DNA of 64,000 nt from Mactromeris polynyma (GCA_032209605.1 JASFXZ010000001.1:31562619-31626618), one strand, 5' to 3'; shown: positions 49,203 to 60,980, counted from the stretch's first letter. The notes: generated by a model not told the origin, from the letters alone. Program-made: numbers and translations.

Positions 49203-50334
49203 CAACTTATCAACTGTTATCATTTACTATTCCTTTTGATACTTAATTGTAGTAGTTTTACATTGTGTGGCAGTCAGATGTGTGTCTAGAATTGTACCAA
49301 TGATGTTGTATTATATTGGAATGTTAAATAGCATTTTTGAATGGCAGAAGACTCCTCTCGCTGGTTATGACGGAAGAGAGAAGAGCGGTGGCGAAACTAG
49401 TTGGTTCCTGCCTGATCTTGATCACCTCAGCCGGCGCACCCCTGGAGAGTGTTGTGGAAAGCGCCGAAACACTCAGTGAAAAGGGCCTGCACATTAAGAT
49501 GGAACCAACAGCAGTTTGTTGCAACCAACTGTATTTCATGAACACATGTAGTAGTTTAACACAGTGTGGCAGTCAGAAGAGTGTCTAGAGTTGTGCCAGT
49601 TTTGTTGTGTAATATCGGAATGTTAAATAGCTTTTTTATTTTACGTTTGCTCATTGAACAACGGTTTCTTACTACGTAGCAGGTTTTCCCCTAGCGCTTT
49701 CTAGTGATTTATATTTTCTTGTTTTATCGATACTAACTTGGATCCATTGCTTATCAATAAACGGTATGAGGCAATATCTTCGATACGTAGCTTCGAGTGC
49801 TTTGGAAGCGTTAAATAAGTTATCAGTATCAGTTTCGTCATAATAATAAATGAAAATACGGTCCTGACATTTATGCATATACAATTCTAGAATGTGTATT
49901 CACAATCCTACTTTATACGCTGATAGCTCTGCATGACAGAGTCACTCCATAACTAACATAAATTGTGTAGAATCAAAGTAAATGGAGCACCATTAGGATG
50001 AATGGTTTTATATTCGAATTGATCTTGCGATGAAGAGTAATTTTAACTTATTTGTAAGGGGGGTTGGCGACTAGCCATATTTGTTTTTTTCGATCAGTTT
50101 GCCGAGGACCTATCCACCTGAGGACGCTAAACATAGTCCATATTGGTGTGGTCTAAATGTATGCCACAAACGCTTCTCTAGAGTGGGAGAAATAGAAAAG
50201 AGTGTAACATTAAATGTTGACCCCTTTGAAAAATAACCCCGATAGTGTCAATGTTCAAGTATAAAGGGACAGGACAGTACTGGGACTCTTACCCAAGGCC
50301 CTTAGGGGTCAGTTTTCAACGTTTTCTCTTTCGT
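49203..50334 (+). other. 3' flank of C1qDC gene 5, with local duplication and insertion
   Basis: About 90 bp of 3' flank (49249-49337) is repeated at 49547-49637, and 209 bp of GC-richer unknown sequence lies between. Candidate AATAAA at 49845-49850. Confidence 0.55.
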
Positions 50335-50640
50335 GCGACACCGCCTCCGTGATCTAATTGTTTAGGTCGTTGACTTGAAATAACAAAATATATTACCACT
50401 GCATTACCTTTGTCTGATCGCCCGGCTAGTTCAATGGGTAGAGCGCTAAGTTGTCACCCGACAGTTCCAAGTTCGATTCCCGGGTTGGTCAGGTTATGTT
50501 CTACCGTGACATTGGCTACGGTCATGCCCTCCATAAGTGGATAAGTTGTCAGTTGCTTGTGGGAGAGCATGTTTGTACTGCTTGATAATTTTCGAAAAAC
50601 TGGTTTGGTCAACTGATTAAACTACTTTGGTAATGATGTC
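50335..50640 (+). mobile_element. tRNA-Lys-derived SINE, U5 copy
   Basis: tRNA-like head at 50420-50490; box A has one change (TTCAATGGG). Otherwise as in U1. Confidence 0.6.
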
Positions 50641-50866
50641 TACACCCACTGCTGTACTACATTGGTCTTTTTGTGTACGCCTATTGGACTATACGGTCAC
50701 CGCTGTTCAACACTGGCCATTCTATTACTAAAATTAGTAGGAACATTACAGACATATTGAACTTTCTGTGTCTTAAATTTCTATTTGATATATTCATTTT
50801 TAATTGCAATATCCTAAATATGTCATCGGAGTACTTATAACTTTTGTAAAGTGTATATTGTGTTAC

Positions 50867-51090
50867 ATTTGTCATTCCTTGTATGCACTCCACTGGATTA
50901 CATTTGTCATTCTGTATATGTTCTCCACAGGATTGCAATTGCCATTTTATAGTTGTACTCAACAGGATTACATTTGTCAATATGCATATATATATTCTAC
51001 TGGATTGCATTTGTATACCTGTATATGTATGATACTTGATTGCATTTATCATTTTATATACGCACTCTACAGGATTTCATCTGTTTTAGT
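50867..51090 (+). repeat. ~35-bp degenerate minisatellite, U5
   Basis: Same repeat and position as in U1. Confidence 0.7.
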
Positions 51091-51718
51091 GTCTTGGGGT
51101 TGAGTCCAAGTACCGACCTGTCTCTTTAAGTGAGATAGTTGGCATTTTCTTACGGAGGATCAAAGCCTTATATTGGTCATTCCCAGGGTCGGTGGTAATG
51201 TTAATTGTCTGAATTGAACAGCAATATTGCTTAAAACCTTGTCGGAGTCAATTTGCAACGTTTAATGTTACAGCGGCATGCATACATTTTCAATCACGCA
51301 ATTTCCTAGCAACAGTTACTAGAGGCAACTGTGATTTGAGCTCGGAACACCTCGGCGATTATTAGTATAATAGATTTGCATGTATTCCGAGCTCTGCCGG
51401 ATACCGTCGAGTAAGTACGATTGTTTTATGTGCGAGTATTGTGGTTTAGTAGAGAAAACATTAAGTGGCGCTCAACACATCCAGCTATTTATGTTACATT
51501 GTTTATTTACGAGTTTAAACCCATGCTTTTGTTTTTTGCTATGAATGAAATCATATGTTTGTTGGTTGTTGTATGTGCTTGTGCAATAAATATACATACA
51601 TCATCGCAGTTAGTTGTTTCGTAAAGAATGTCCGAGGTATTATATCTATGCATGAAAACAGAAGGCTTGCGAAATCTGTATTCTTGCAAAATCGAGTTAT
51701 AACAATACAATACGCTTA
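51091..51718. other. Intergenic, U5
   Basis: Conserved with the other units; no gene seen. Confidence 0.35.
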
Positions 51719-51841
51719 TAGTAAAACCTCAATGATAAGACCACCCTTGGGACACTTGAAAACTGGAAAAAATGTCTTCTTAATTTTGAGATGTTCTTAT
51801 CATTGAGGTGGTCTTTAATTGAGGTTTTTGAGGTTTTACTG
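51719..51841. mobile_element. pogo/Tigger-like MITE, U5 copy
   Basis: Internally deleted like the U2 copy, with the right TIR motif GAGGTTTT duplicated. Confidence 0.65.
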
Positions 51842-52647
51842 TATTTCGACATTTTAAGACGTTCATACAAAGTTTATAGTCACATACGTTATATGTGCGA
51901 GAAAGAAAATTACAACACTTAATATAAACCAGTACAGTAGTTATCAGTAATGGTACAATTTCAAAATGTAACTTTTAAACACAGATAGATACAGGTCCAT
52001 CCCCAAAAGATGTTTGTTTGGTATAACATACATGTAGATGGGTAGGTAGTTATTTTTATAACTACATGTTTTAGTATTTATGGTCATGTTAACTATTATT
52101 ATGCTGCTAATATTAATTTCCCACTGACACGTCAAAAACGTTTCTGAGTAGTAATTTTTATTGGTGGGAAAGGTTTTGCAAAACAAACAATCTTTTTAAG
52201 TATGGCCTAGTAATAGTTTTCACAGACTGACGTGCTTTCCTTGAAATCAACATTACGAAATATGTGTATTTTGCCAATTAAGGTAAATTTGCAGACGTTG
52301 TTATCTTGAAAACGTGATACAATAGAATTTATCAATTTAAGGCCAATGACAATACTATTGACCAATGTAGTTTTGTTTTCGTTCCTAATACACAAACAAA
52401 CAGACATAACTTAGCTCTGTATAACACTTTTACGACCAGGCATTGAGATATCAATTAAGTGAGTTATGCAGATCGTGGTTTCACCAGTTATTAACGGGAG
52501 AGTATTCGTTTTTACCCATCTGAGAGCTCGTCAGTGGACCAATTCTTGTTTAATTATGTTTACCTGTGTACATTGTGACAGCGCAGTAGGTAAACACACT
52601 TACAGATGTTATTCATACGTTACGTCCATGGAAACGTAACTCTTCTG
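51842..52647. other. Intergenic, U5, with the U2-type satellite deletion
   Basis: Jumps near 52615 from pre-satellite to post-satellite sequence at the same point as U2. No gene seen. Confidence 0.5.
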
Positions 52648-52663
52648 TGACGTCACGACGTCA
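52648..52663. promoter_or_regulatory. Twin CRE site, U5
   Basis: Identical 16-bp twin CRE. Confidence 0.45.
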
Positions 52664-52784
52664 GAAGTTATGATTCGTGTGGACCCGAATGATTATATTA
52701 AGAATTCCAAACATGAAATGCTCACTATCTATTGTAAAGGTTCCTGATTATTGGTGTGTTGGTATAACACTCTATAAAGCTAAG

Positions 52785-52960
52785 TTGTTGGGGGGAACTA
52801 TTTACGGCCGTTCTTATTGATAGAATAAATTCATTTTAGAGGACTCAAAACATACTTAATGAATAGCAGGCGGGGTTTCGTGCTAAGTATGGCACTCTTT
52901 TTCGCTTACAATGTACTAATTATAGATTATTCAAAACTGAATTTATACCACCTAACAAAT
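52785..52960 (+). pseudogene. LINE reverse-transcriptase remnant, U5 (end of the array)
   Basis: Matches 18385-18575 in U2, including the QAGFRAKYGT motif, but with a stop (TAG) in place of the second Glu codon before it and a short deletion near 52945. Homology to U2 ends just after ACCACCTAACAAAT. This is where the tandem array stops. Confidence 0.7.
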
Positions 52961-53174
52961 TTCTACGAGCGGGAAATGTTTATGAATGTAAGCGGACATT
53001 TTTTATGAATGAAATCGTATTTTATCGTTGTACCGCAATATTAACGCATGCGCAAAACGGGCAGATGTTAATGGCAAGGATTATCAGAAAAGAAATAAAA
53101 ACAATCGAAAGGACTTTTTTCAAATCCAAGCCCAATGAGCAAAATGAAAAAGAAATAAATAAAATATAGAGTCG

Positions 53175-53587
53175 CTAAGTATTTATTATATGCATATGTA
53201 TTGGACATGATTGTACTGTCCATAAACGGTACTTAGCAGGACTGGGTGGCTTCTGCCCTCGCAGACGAGCTGTTTTTGGTCTATTTTCGGTTGCAACCGG
53301 AAGTCTCGAGAGACGTACTATAGAGGCTCTGGATGAGTCCATGTCTGATAAAATGGGTCTCTCCACTTCAATAGAAGGGGTCAATGCTCGGCTGCAAGAA
53401 GTTGGCGAGACATTTCTCCCTTGTGTTTGAGTTTGAAGCAATATTGGCGTAGGAATATTGTGTCTTCCGCTCGTGCGTCCACTCCTGGACATGCGGGGTG
53501 TGATGGGTATTTTGGTACCAATGTACAATCCGGCAGCAGACGAACATGGAGAAGTGGACACAGATGTTGATTTAATGCTGTATGGAC
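53175..53587 (-). CDS. Unknown Ser/Pro/Arg-rich protein, terminal exon (duplicate A)
   Basis: Third visible exon of a minus-strand gene. The acceptor is the pyrimidine tract ending CTTAG at 53588. The exon then reads in phase 1 for 117 codons homologous to the exon at 53912-54265, and continues 20 codons past the homologous end to a stop at 53175. At that end (53237) the donor sequence of the other copy, G|GTTAGT, has become G|CTAAGT, so splicing is probably lost and the exon became terminal. An AATAAA on the minus strand (53182-53187) overlaps the stop region. The protein is basic and disordered in appearance, with TKIPITPR and SRLPVAT. Function unknown. Confidence 0.55.
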
Positions 53588-54553
53588 CTAAGAAAATGGA
53601 TAAAACAAACAGGATACCAAATAATAAATATTTAACAACAGGAAGTACAAAAGACAAGATCATGTAAATAATTTTCCAGGCGAGGTAATGACTAAATGCC
53701 ATGCCATACTTAATAGTCCGGTTAAGCGCATGTGGTACGGATTTTTTTCGTGTGCAATATCGAATCTAGTCATTTCAGGTCATGTGGAAACAGTCACTTC
53801 CAACACTTATAATGACGGCGATGATAACAACAACGACAACAATAATAAGCAGGTAGATAACTACGAAGTAGATGAAATTGGATACATTCCAAAAAAACAG
53901 TAGCTACTAACCAGGACTGGATGGTTTCTGCCCTCGCAGACTAGCAGATTTTGGTATATTTCCGGTTGCAACCGGAAGTCTCGAGAGACGTACTGCAGAG
54001 GCTCTGGACGAGTCCATGCCTGATGAAATAGGTATCTCCACTTCTATAGAAGGGTTCAATGCTCGGCTGCAAGACATTGGCGAGACATCTCCCCCTTCTG
54101 TTTGAGTTTGAAGCAATATTGGCGTAGGAATATTGCTGTTTCTCCCGCTCGAGTGTCCACTCCTGGACTTGCGGGGTGTGATGGGTATTTTGGTACCAAT
54201 GTACAATCCGGCAGCAGACGAACATCGAGAAGCGGACACAGATGTTGATTTAATGCTGTATAGACCTAAGAAAATGGATAAAACAAAAAGGATACTAAAT
54301 AAAACATTAAACGACAGAAAGGACAAAAGACAATATCCGTTAAATATTTTTCCAGGCGTGGTTATGACTAAATGTCAGGTTTAGCGCTTGTGGTACGGGT
54401 TTTAATTGGGCAGCATGGAATCTAGTCATTTCAGGTCATGGAAACAGTCATTTCCAACACTAATAATGACGACGGTGAAACAACGACAACAGTAATAAAA
54501 GTTTACTCAATCAGGCAGATAACTACGTAGTAGATGAAATTGGATACATTACT
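53222..54553 (-). repeat. ~670-bp tandem duplication containing an exon
   Basis: Two diverged copies (53222-53900 and 53901-54553) include the exon, its intronic acceptor tract and a low-complexity ACAACGACAAC stretch. Within the exon the only length difference is 3 bp, which keeps the frame, while the intronic parts differ by many indels. Confidence 0.8.
53912..54265 (-). CDS. Unknown Ser/Pro/Arg-rich protein, middle exon (duplicate B)
   Basis: A symmetric phase 1-1 exon of 354 bp (118 codons). The acceptor is a clean pyrimidine tract ending CTTAG; the donor is G|GTTAGT. It encodes a Ser, Pro and Arg-rich segment with TKIPITPRKSRSG, SNIPTPILLQTQT, MDSSRAS and RLSRLPVAT. SNIP fits the SxIP pattern and TKIP is a close variant; such motifs in basic disordered regions bind the microtubule end-binding protein EB1 in known +TIPs. 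No globular domain was recognised. Coding status rests on conserved frame, splice sites and phase agreement with both neighbours. Confidence 0.6.
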
Positions 54554-54734
54554 TTATGAAACATAAGCGTAAGAATACCATATATCCATGACAACAAAAA
54601 ATGAAGTGAAGTAAAACACCCAATTTTAAACCTGGACAAATGAAAGCGAACACTGTCTAACTACAAACAGTCGACTGAAACTATGTTTTAACGGAGAAAT
54701 GCGTAAACATCCGGGATTCGCACATGCAATGTGT

Positions 54735-54990
54735 TTATTTATTATAATGTCAACCCTATTTAAAGGGCCAGCCATTTCTGACTTATGAGGCACCTACTTT
54801 CTAAGTACATTTACTTCCCGATTTCTGTCCTTAAATGCCAGGCACCAGGCAGGTAGGCGCACGGTAACCATTATTTAACTAGCCGGCGGCTCACCAACCG
54901 GCCATATCAGAACGGACCCCTACCGGGATTCAAACCTTCGACCTTCCGCTCCCAAGTTGGATGCCTTAACCACTCGGCCATAGGAGACAC
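54735..54990 (-). mobile_element. tRNA-Ser/Leu-type SINE in an intron
   Basis: On the minus strand box A (TGGCCGAGTGGTTAAGGC) and box B (AGGTTTGAATCCC) are spaced as in a class II tRNA, at about 54911-54985. The 3' acceptor strand does not pair, and a ~170-bp body follows, ending in ATAATAAATAAA-like sequence. It is therefore a SINE and not a tRNA gene. It lies in the intron of the minus-strand gene, in the same orientation. Confidence 0.65.
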
Positions 54991-55188
54991 CTTTGAACTC
55001 CATTTTGAAACTCGTGCGCTCTACCGACTGAACAAAACGGGTTAGTTCACACCCACACGAAGTCGACCAATCAGTGACATCTATTTTAACCGTCCATATC
55101 GTATAGACAAACTCTATGAAGTTAAAGAGGTCAAAGCCGGATAGACAACCACATGCCATTTTGCATGTGTTATAAACAAAGACAGGAA

Positions 55189-55961
55189 CCCATTAAACAC
55201 CTAACGTTTAACCAACGTTGGATCAACGTTGGAATTCCGTCATGACGTCGGCGACTCTAATCGAACGTCGGGTTAATGTCGGCTTCGACGTTAACCCGAC
55301 GTTGGATTAGGGTCGCCGACGTTATGGTCCGATATTATATCAACGTTGGATTTAGATCAGACACGACGTAAACTCATTCCGCGCTTATGCGAATAACTTG
55401 TTTTGATTATTATCGATAGATTACCTTGGAAGTCTGAACTAGTAATTACTAATCTTCCATAAATAAATATTCTTGTGTAACATAACCTGCAGGAATAATG
55501 TTTTATGTAATTCGAAACCACGCAATATATTTTAGCGCGCGCTAAGAACGATAGCAAAGCAACACATTTATTTAACGCTACGACAATTCTCGATCAGTTG
55601 CTCAATCTATTCAAACAGGTACCGTGTTTTGTTTTATTTCTATTTACATTATTAGTTTACACATTTCTTAAAGGAAACTGATTTTATTTCTCTTATTCTT
55701 CAAACCCAAGTCTACCGTAATGTGTTTTCGTGACATCTCCGGACCAGCGTTGGATAAAGAAGATATTTTGGTTGGATTAACGTCGGGTAATGGTTGGATT
55801 TACGTTTGGGTAATGGTTGGATTATAGTCGTACCCCGACGTTGATCAAACGTTGGGGTATGACGTCTAAAAAACTTTCAAATCCAACCATATTTCAACGT
55901 TAATCCAATGTTTGTGTCCAACGTTTACACAAAGTTCACCCAACGTCAAATGTTTACTGGG
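55189..55961. mobile_element. Non-autonomous TIR element rich in CCAACGTTGG
   Basis: The left end, CCCATTAAACACCTAACGTT, pairs with the complement of the right end, CCCAGTAAACATTTGACGTT. Inside, CCAACGTTGG and GTTGGATTAACGTCGGG-type subrepeats occur in both orientations at 55205-55365 and 55740-55960. They flank an AT-rich core without a transposase. A target-site duplication was not resolved. The element lies in the intron between 54266 and 56029. Confidence 0.65.
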
Positions 55962-56029
55962 AATGTGGAACAAAATGACATACATTTTCTTGAAGGACTA
56001 AGTTTTATAATATAAAGAAAGTATCTTAC

Positions 56030-56258
56030 TGTTGGTACGACTGTCTGGTATCTCAATTCTGCTCTGTGTTTGCACGGGAATTTTGCTCCTCATGACACGT
56101 GCAGATGGAGAAAGATCAACAGCGAGGTTATCACGTGACAACATGATCATGTGACCTTCTCTTGCTGGTGACCGCTGGCGGGTCTCTCTACCAGGGTACT
56201 GGTACTCTCTACTAGGAGGGCCAGGGTCAGTAAAGGCATCTGGGCGGGGCATTATGCA
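56030..56258 (-). CDS. Unknown Ser/Pro/Arg-rich protein, first visible exon
   Basis: The acceptor is TTTTGTTTTCTTTCAG, a strong site; the donor is ACA|GTAAGA. The exon has 76 codons plus one base, ending in phase 1. The A joins GT of the next exon to make a Ser codon. It encodes MPRPDAFTDPGPPSREYQYP followed by Arg/Ser/Pro-rich sequence and SKIPVQTQSRIEIP, where SKIP is a canonical SxIP motif. An internal ATG (56252) exists, but the acceptor shows that upstream exons are expected. None was identified between 56259 and 58640. The three exons sum to 996 bp, exactly 331 codons and a stop. Confidence 0.6.
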
Positions 56259-56575
56259 CTGAAAGAAAACAAAATTAAGAGCATTTCTGTATGAAAATGG
56301 TTTACGTTATGTAAGGCATGAGGACAGTCGTTGAACGGAAATAAGTCGAACCTTACGTCAGGTGTCGTCTGCAAAATATACAATTTTGTAAATTTAATAA
56401 TAAAAACGAAGTTAGTAATGATAACAACCACAACACAACGACAAAAACAACATCAGCAACAACAACAACAATAATCGCGATAACCACAACAACTTGTTTC
56501 AACTTAATTTAAATAATTAAGTAATATTCGAACATTTAAAACATTATACAAACATTGTACATCTATAAACAAATA

Positions 56576-56726
56576 CAGTAAAACCTCACCTAAAGACCAC
56601 CTCAATGATAAGACCACCTCAACATTAAGAACACAATTTTCAAGTCTATGTTCACTCTTTTGGGCTATATTGAACCATGATATTAAGACCATCTCAATAA
56701 GAAGATCAGAGTCCAGTTCAGCTGTA
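56576..56726. mobile_element. pogo/Tigger-like MITE, diverged copy
   Basis: Left TIR CAGTAAAACCTCACCTAAAG, with internal CCTCAATGATAAGACCACCT; the right TIR is degraded. Confidence 0.55.
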
Positions 56727-57099
56727 CATATGGGAGCGTCCACGTGTTACTAAAACTTATTTTCTTCGTCATTGACTAAAGTTGTGCTTTGGTTCCAAAT
56801 TTTACAAAAAATATCCAAGTTGCTACTGTTGTATTATCTGTTAATACTTATTTATTTCTGTTGTACCATTGCGCATGCTCATTATGTTAGTATATAGACG
56901 CTTTCTTCTTTCATGTACTTAACTTCTTGGTTATAAAACAAAGTACAACACAGTTGCGTTTGTCTCATTAGAGAACTTTGTTTATAGTCAAGTCGTCACA
57001 ATAATAGAACAGTTACTCTATGAAAAAATTGCATCATTGTTAAGGTTATACTTTTGAAACATGTTTAAAAGTGGAAATATAATATTTTTTCTGCATTTT

Positions 57100-57350
57100 C
57101 AAGACCCGGATGTCCCCGCTTTTTTATGTCGAAAAAGGGCCATAACTACTCCAAAAATTGGCGGATTTTAACCAAACTGGAACTCGACCTGTATTTTATT
57201 ATCTTCTGCTTATGCGTCTAATATGAATTAAATCCATCCGTCCTTTCAAGAGTTATTGATCGGAAACCGATTGTTAGCACGGACGGACGCACGGAAATAC
57301 AGTGGTAACACTTTAAGCCCCATCGCCTTTCTTAGAATGGCGGATATTTA
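57100..57350. repeat. Dispersed repeat with the AAGGGCCATAACT / GGACGGACGCACGG motifs
   Basis: The phrases AAAGGGCCATAACTACTCCA, AAGAGTTATTGATCGGAAAC and GGACGGACGCACGG occur in the order I recall for an abundant bivalve repeat. The match is from memory and the limits are approximate. Confidence 0.45.
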
Positions 57351-58266
57351 AAAACGGACAATTGACAAAATAGTTCACTATTTTGATTGTATTAGTCCAG
57401 GGGTGTAGATTCCTACTGGCCGTGTAGGCCGTAGCCTACAATTTTTTCGAAAAATTGAAAAAATAAAACAGCCAACATTTACTGTATGTTTTTGATGTTA
57501 TTGTAAGCAGATTTACCGGAACGAAATATACACCAAAACGCATCTCTGACGATCTAGCTACAAAATCTTTTCATACACCCGAACCCTTCATAAACTTGGC
57601 CTACTCATCAAATTTCAGCTATGCTACGCCCTGTAATTCTCCCTGTAGATGCCAATTGTTTCTTGAAATGAATCAATAATGATGCTTTTATCATCTCTCA
57701 AGTGCGATACTTATCAATACTTTGAACAATACTTTGTTCTAGTCTTTCAAAATATAAATTGTGAAACTTTGTTCCACTACAATTGGTCTGTCTTTTATGC
57801 ATTGTTTTCAATTACATGTCTCTCAATGTCACGTTGTAGTATGAACTTCGATCTGAAACAAATGCAGACCAAAACTTGTAAAACCAAGTACGCAATATTT
57901 GAAACGCACGTTTGATTATTCTGGTATGCAGGTCTGGAATTAAATTCCTGTAGAAATTAGACATAAGCAATTTTTTAACTCGTGTAAAACTGCTTTCTTC
58001 AAATTATTGTATGAAACTTCATAATTATAGCGAATCATCATTACCAAATTCACGATAACATATGATCCTGACAGAAGAATGTGCACTACGTACCCAAGTT
58101 CTGCGCGTATATACTGTTACAGCATATTTGAAAATAGCTTAATATGATTTATTGTTAACGTCATGATAATGCTAATTCTTTGTAATTTTGTAATAATTTA
58201 TGCATATATGAAGGCCTCTTGTTATGTTTCTATGTGCATATCTTAACGAGATACCTTACTATAATA

Positions 58267-58444
58267 CAGTAATACTTCACCTAAATATCACCTCTATAAA
58301 AAGACCACCTCAATATTAAGAACATAATTGTCAAGTCCATTTTTACTGTTTTGCTCTCTATTCAACCTCAATATTAGAATCACATCAATAAGAAGACCAG
58401 TGTCCAAGGGTCCCAAAGGTGGTAGTATTATTGAGGTTTTGCTG
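58267..58444. mobile_element. pogo/Tigger-like MITE, second copy outside the array
   Basis: 178 bp between CAGTAATACTTCACC and ATTGAGGTTTTGCTG, with TA on both sides. Internal arrangement as in U1, but diverged. Confidence 0.6.
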
Positions 58445-58642
58445 TAGTATTTAATTTCTTAAATAAAGATTGTTTACGTCATGTATGCTATATTGTACAC
58501 GTGTGCATTATCATGTTACAAATTTATTTATCACTCTTCAAGTTGTGTAAGCGAACATTGACATTGATCTCGCTTGTACTGTTCGATTCAGTGTAGAAAA
58601 AAATGAATCCCAAGTTTTGACAAGTACATAGACAAGTAGAAC

Positions 58643-58697
58643 TAATAATGATAATAATAATAATAATAATGATAGTTATGATAATAATAATAATAAA
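58643..58697. repeat. (AAT)n tract opening module U6
   Basis: ATAATAATAATAATAATG-type tract followed by AAATTCTTTATTTTTCAG. It matches the landmark near 31302, 44449 and 63961 and resembles a minus-strand retroelement tail. Confidence 0.6.
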
Positions 58698-58753
58698 TTC
58701 TTTATTTTTCAGAAGGAAACATATTAAGGTTAAACAATCAATGTGTACACCTT

Positions 58754-59423
<670 letters not shown>

Positions 59424-59769
59424 ACATATTTACTTTCAAATTTTCATTTACTCATCGACAGACATTCAAATAAAATATTATAAATTTCAAAGCAACCATT
59501 AACTTTAAAAGCATTAACTAATAGCACAGTAAATGTCAAATGAAGGAGTAAAAGTTGTGTATATGAAATAAGTAGCGTCTTCATTACAACTCTACTGTTC
59601 AATTAATCAACCAATTGTGTCACGACTTACGTACATCATCAAGAGATTGTCAATTTCCGAATATCTAGATCGCTCTACTGACTGTTTTATACGCTCTGAT
59701 TAAAGAACCGTCTCAAAGGAACAGCATCTCAATCAATGACGTTATGACCATGGATATGTACAGCTAATG

Positions 59770-59785
59770 TGACGTCACGACGTCA
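59770..59785. promoter_or_regulatory. Twin CRE site, U6
   Basis: Identical 16-bp twin CRE. Confidence 0.5.
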
Positions 59786-60010
59786 GAACTATTATTCGAC
59801 TGAATCCGTCGAACGCAGGACTTGACCGAAGTTATAAACTCGGCACATTCCGTCAAAGTTCGGAATTTTCGAACGACTAAGATTTGACATAAGGAATTAT
59901 CTTGAGAGCTTAGAAACGGCTAAATGCATTCCATTCAAATTCAGAAAAAAGTACATGTATGCCTGTTTCGCAAATGCTGAACACATATAGGCATATTAAC
60001 ACACAAATGG

Positions 60011-60218
60011 TATATCAATATCAATGTTTTATTGCGTTAATGGCCTCCGGCCCATACACAGTATAACATATATACATTAGTATGCAAATACAATACATGA
60101 CCACACCAGGGTACATAATATAACGGTTTTTATACAGTAACTATAAGCCGGCTATAGTTCGCATGTTAGAACTACAAACAAATCAAGTGCTGCGGTCGCT
60201 AACGCTCCCTTGCACACA
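60011..60218 (-). mobile_element. 5'-truncated LINE-type 3' end with 13-bp target-site duplication
   Basis: 208 bp absent from the other units, flanked by AACACACAAATGG at 59998-60010 and 60219-60231. Read on the minus strand it ends GGCCATTAACGCAATAAAAC followed by ATTGATATTGATATA, a poly(A)-signal-like and short-repeat tail as in non-LTR elements. It was inserted after the units were duplicated. Confidence 0.7.
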
Positions 60219-60980
60219 AACACACAAATGGTCACTAAATGGCCTATCTTTTAGAGGAAACGTCCTTTTTAGTTTGATCGAAAGCGAAATAGAAATAGGG
60301 TATCGCCGGGTAACTTTTTTTACCACATATTTCAGTATTTCTAAGAAACCTCCGACGGAAAGGTCAGTGGGCGACCAGCATTGAATCTGTATAAGAACTT
60401 TCTATGCTCTGCTTAGAACACCATAAAGTACAGACTAAATGCTGACTAAGTAAATACAGTACTCCACCTTTTCCTGGAAATACCAGTATAAAGATGCAGT
60501 GGCAAGCAAATAAATGGTTCAGTCATCAGTGCTTGGCATTGTAACGATACCTTTATAATAAACGGTTCTGCAATTCTTAGAAAGTATCAATCAATTCCTG
60601 GAAATACCAGAAACAAAAGAATGCAAATCACACACGCTGTTAAATAAGCATTTTCTGCAGAACGTTTCAGTGAGTATGGCTTTTAAGACTCTTAACAGTG
60701 TTAATAAAATACTTCTGAAAAAAGCAATAAGACTTATGATTAGCGATAATATCTATACTGAAAACTCAATCTGCAGCAGCTGGACAGAACTGCTTCGTGG
60801 TCAGCAATCACTATTAATATATAGCATTTCTTTAAACTGCACTTAAGACATTGAACATTGCAGCAAGGAGTTATCATGGCTTCCATTTAAAATAAGATTC
60901 TTACAACAGCTAGGAATTCAAATATATAAAACACTTACTACCCTTGCCCAACCTTAATACTCAAGAGTAGTATTCATTGA

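Larger units (their letters stand above)
56259..58642. other. Region upstream of the minus-strand gene fragment
   Basis: No further exon identified. It holds CAACAA low-complexity sequence (56420-56492), two MITEs and one dispersed repeat (separate entries). The rest is AT-rich single-copy-looking sequence. A 78-codon + strand frame at 57679 has no supporting feature. Confidence 0.4.

Noticed and set aside
54911..54985. Functional tRNA-Ser or tRNA-Leu gene on the minus strand
   Set aside because: The acceptor stem does not close and a SINE-like body follows.
57679..57915. 78-codon + strand frame
   Set aside because: AT-rich, no domain, no splice or promoter signal and no second copy.
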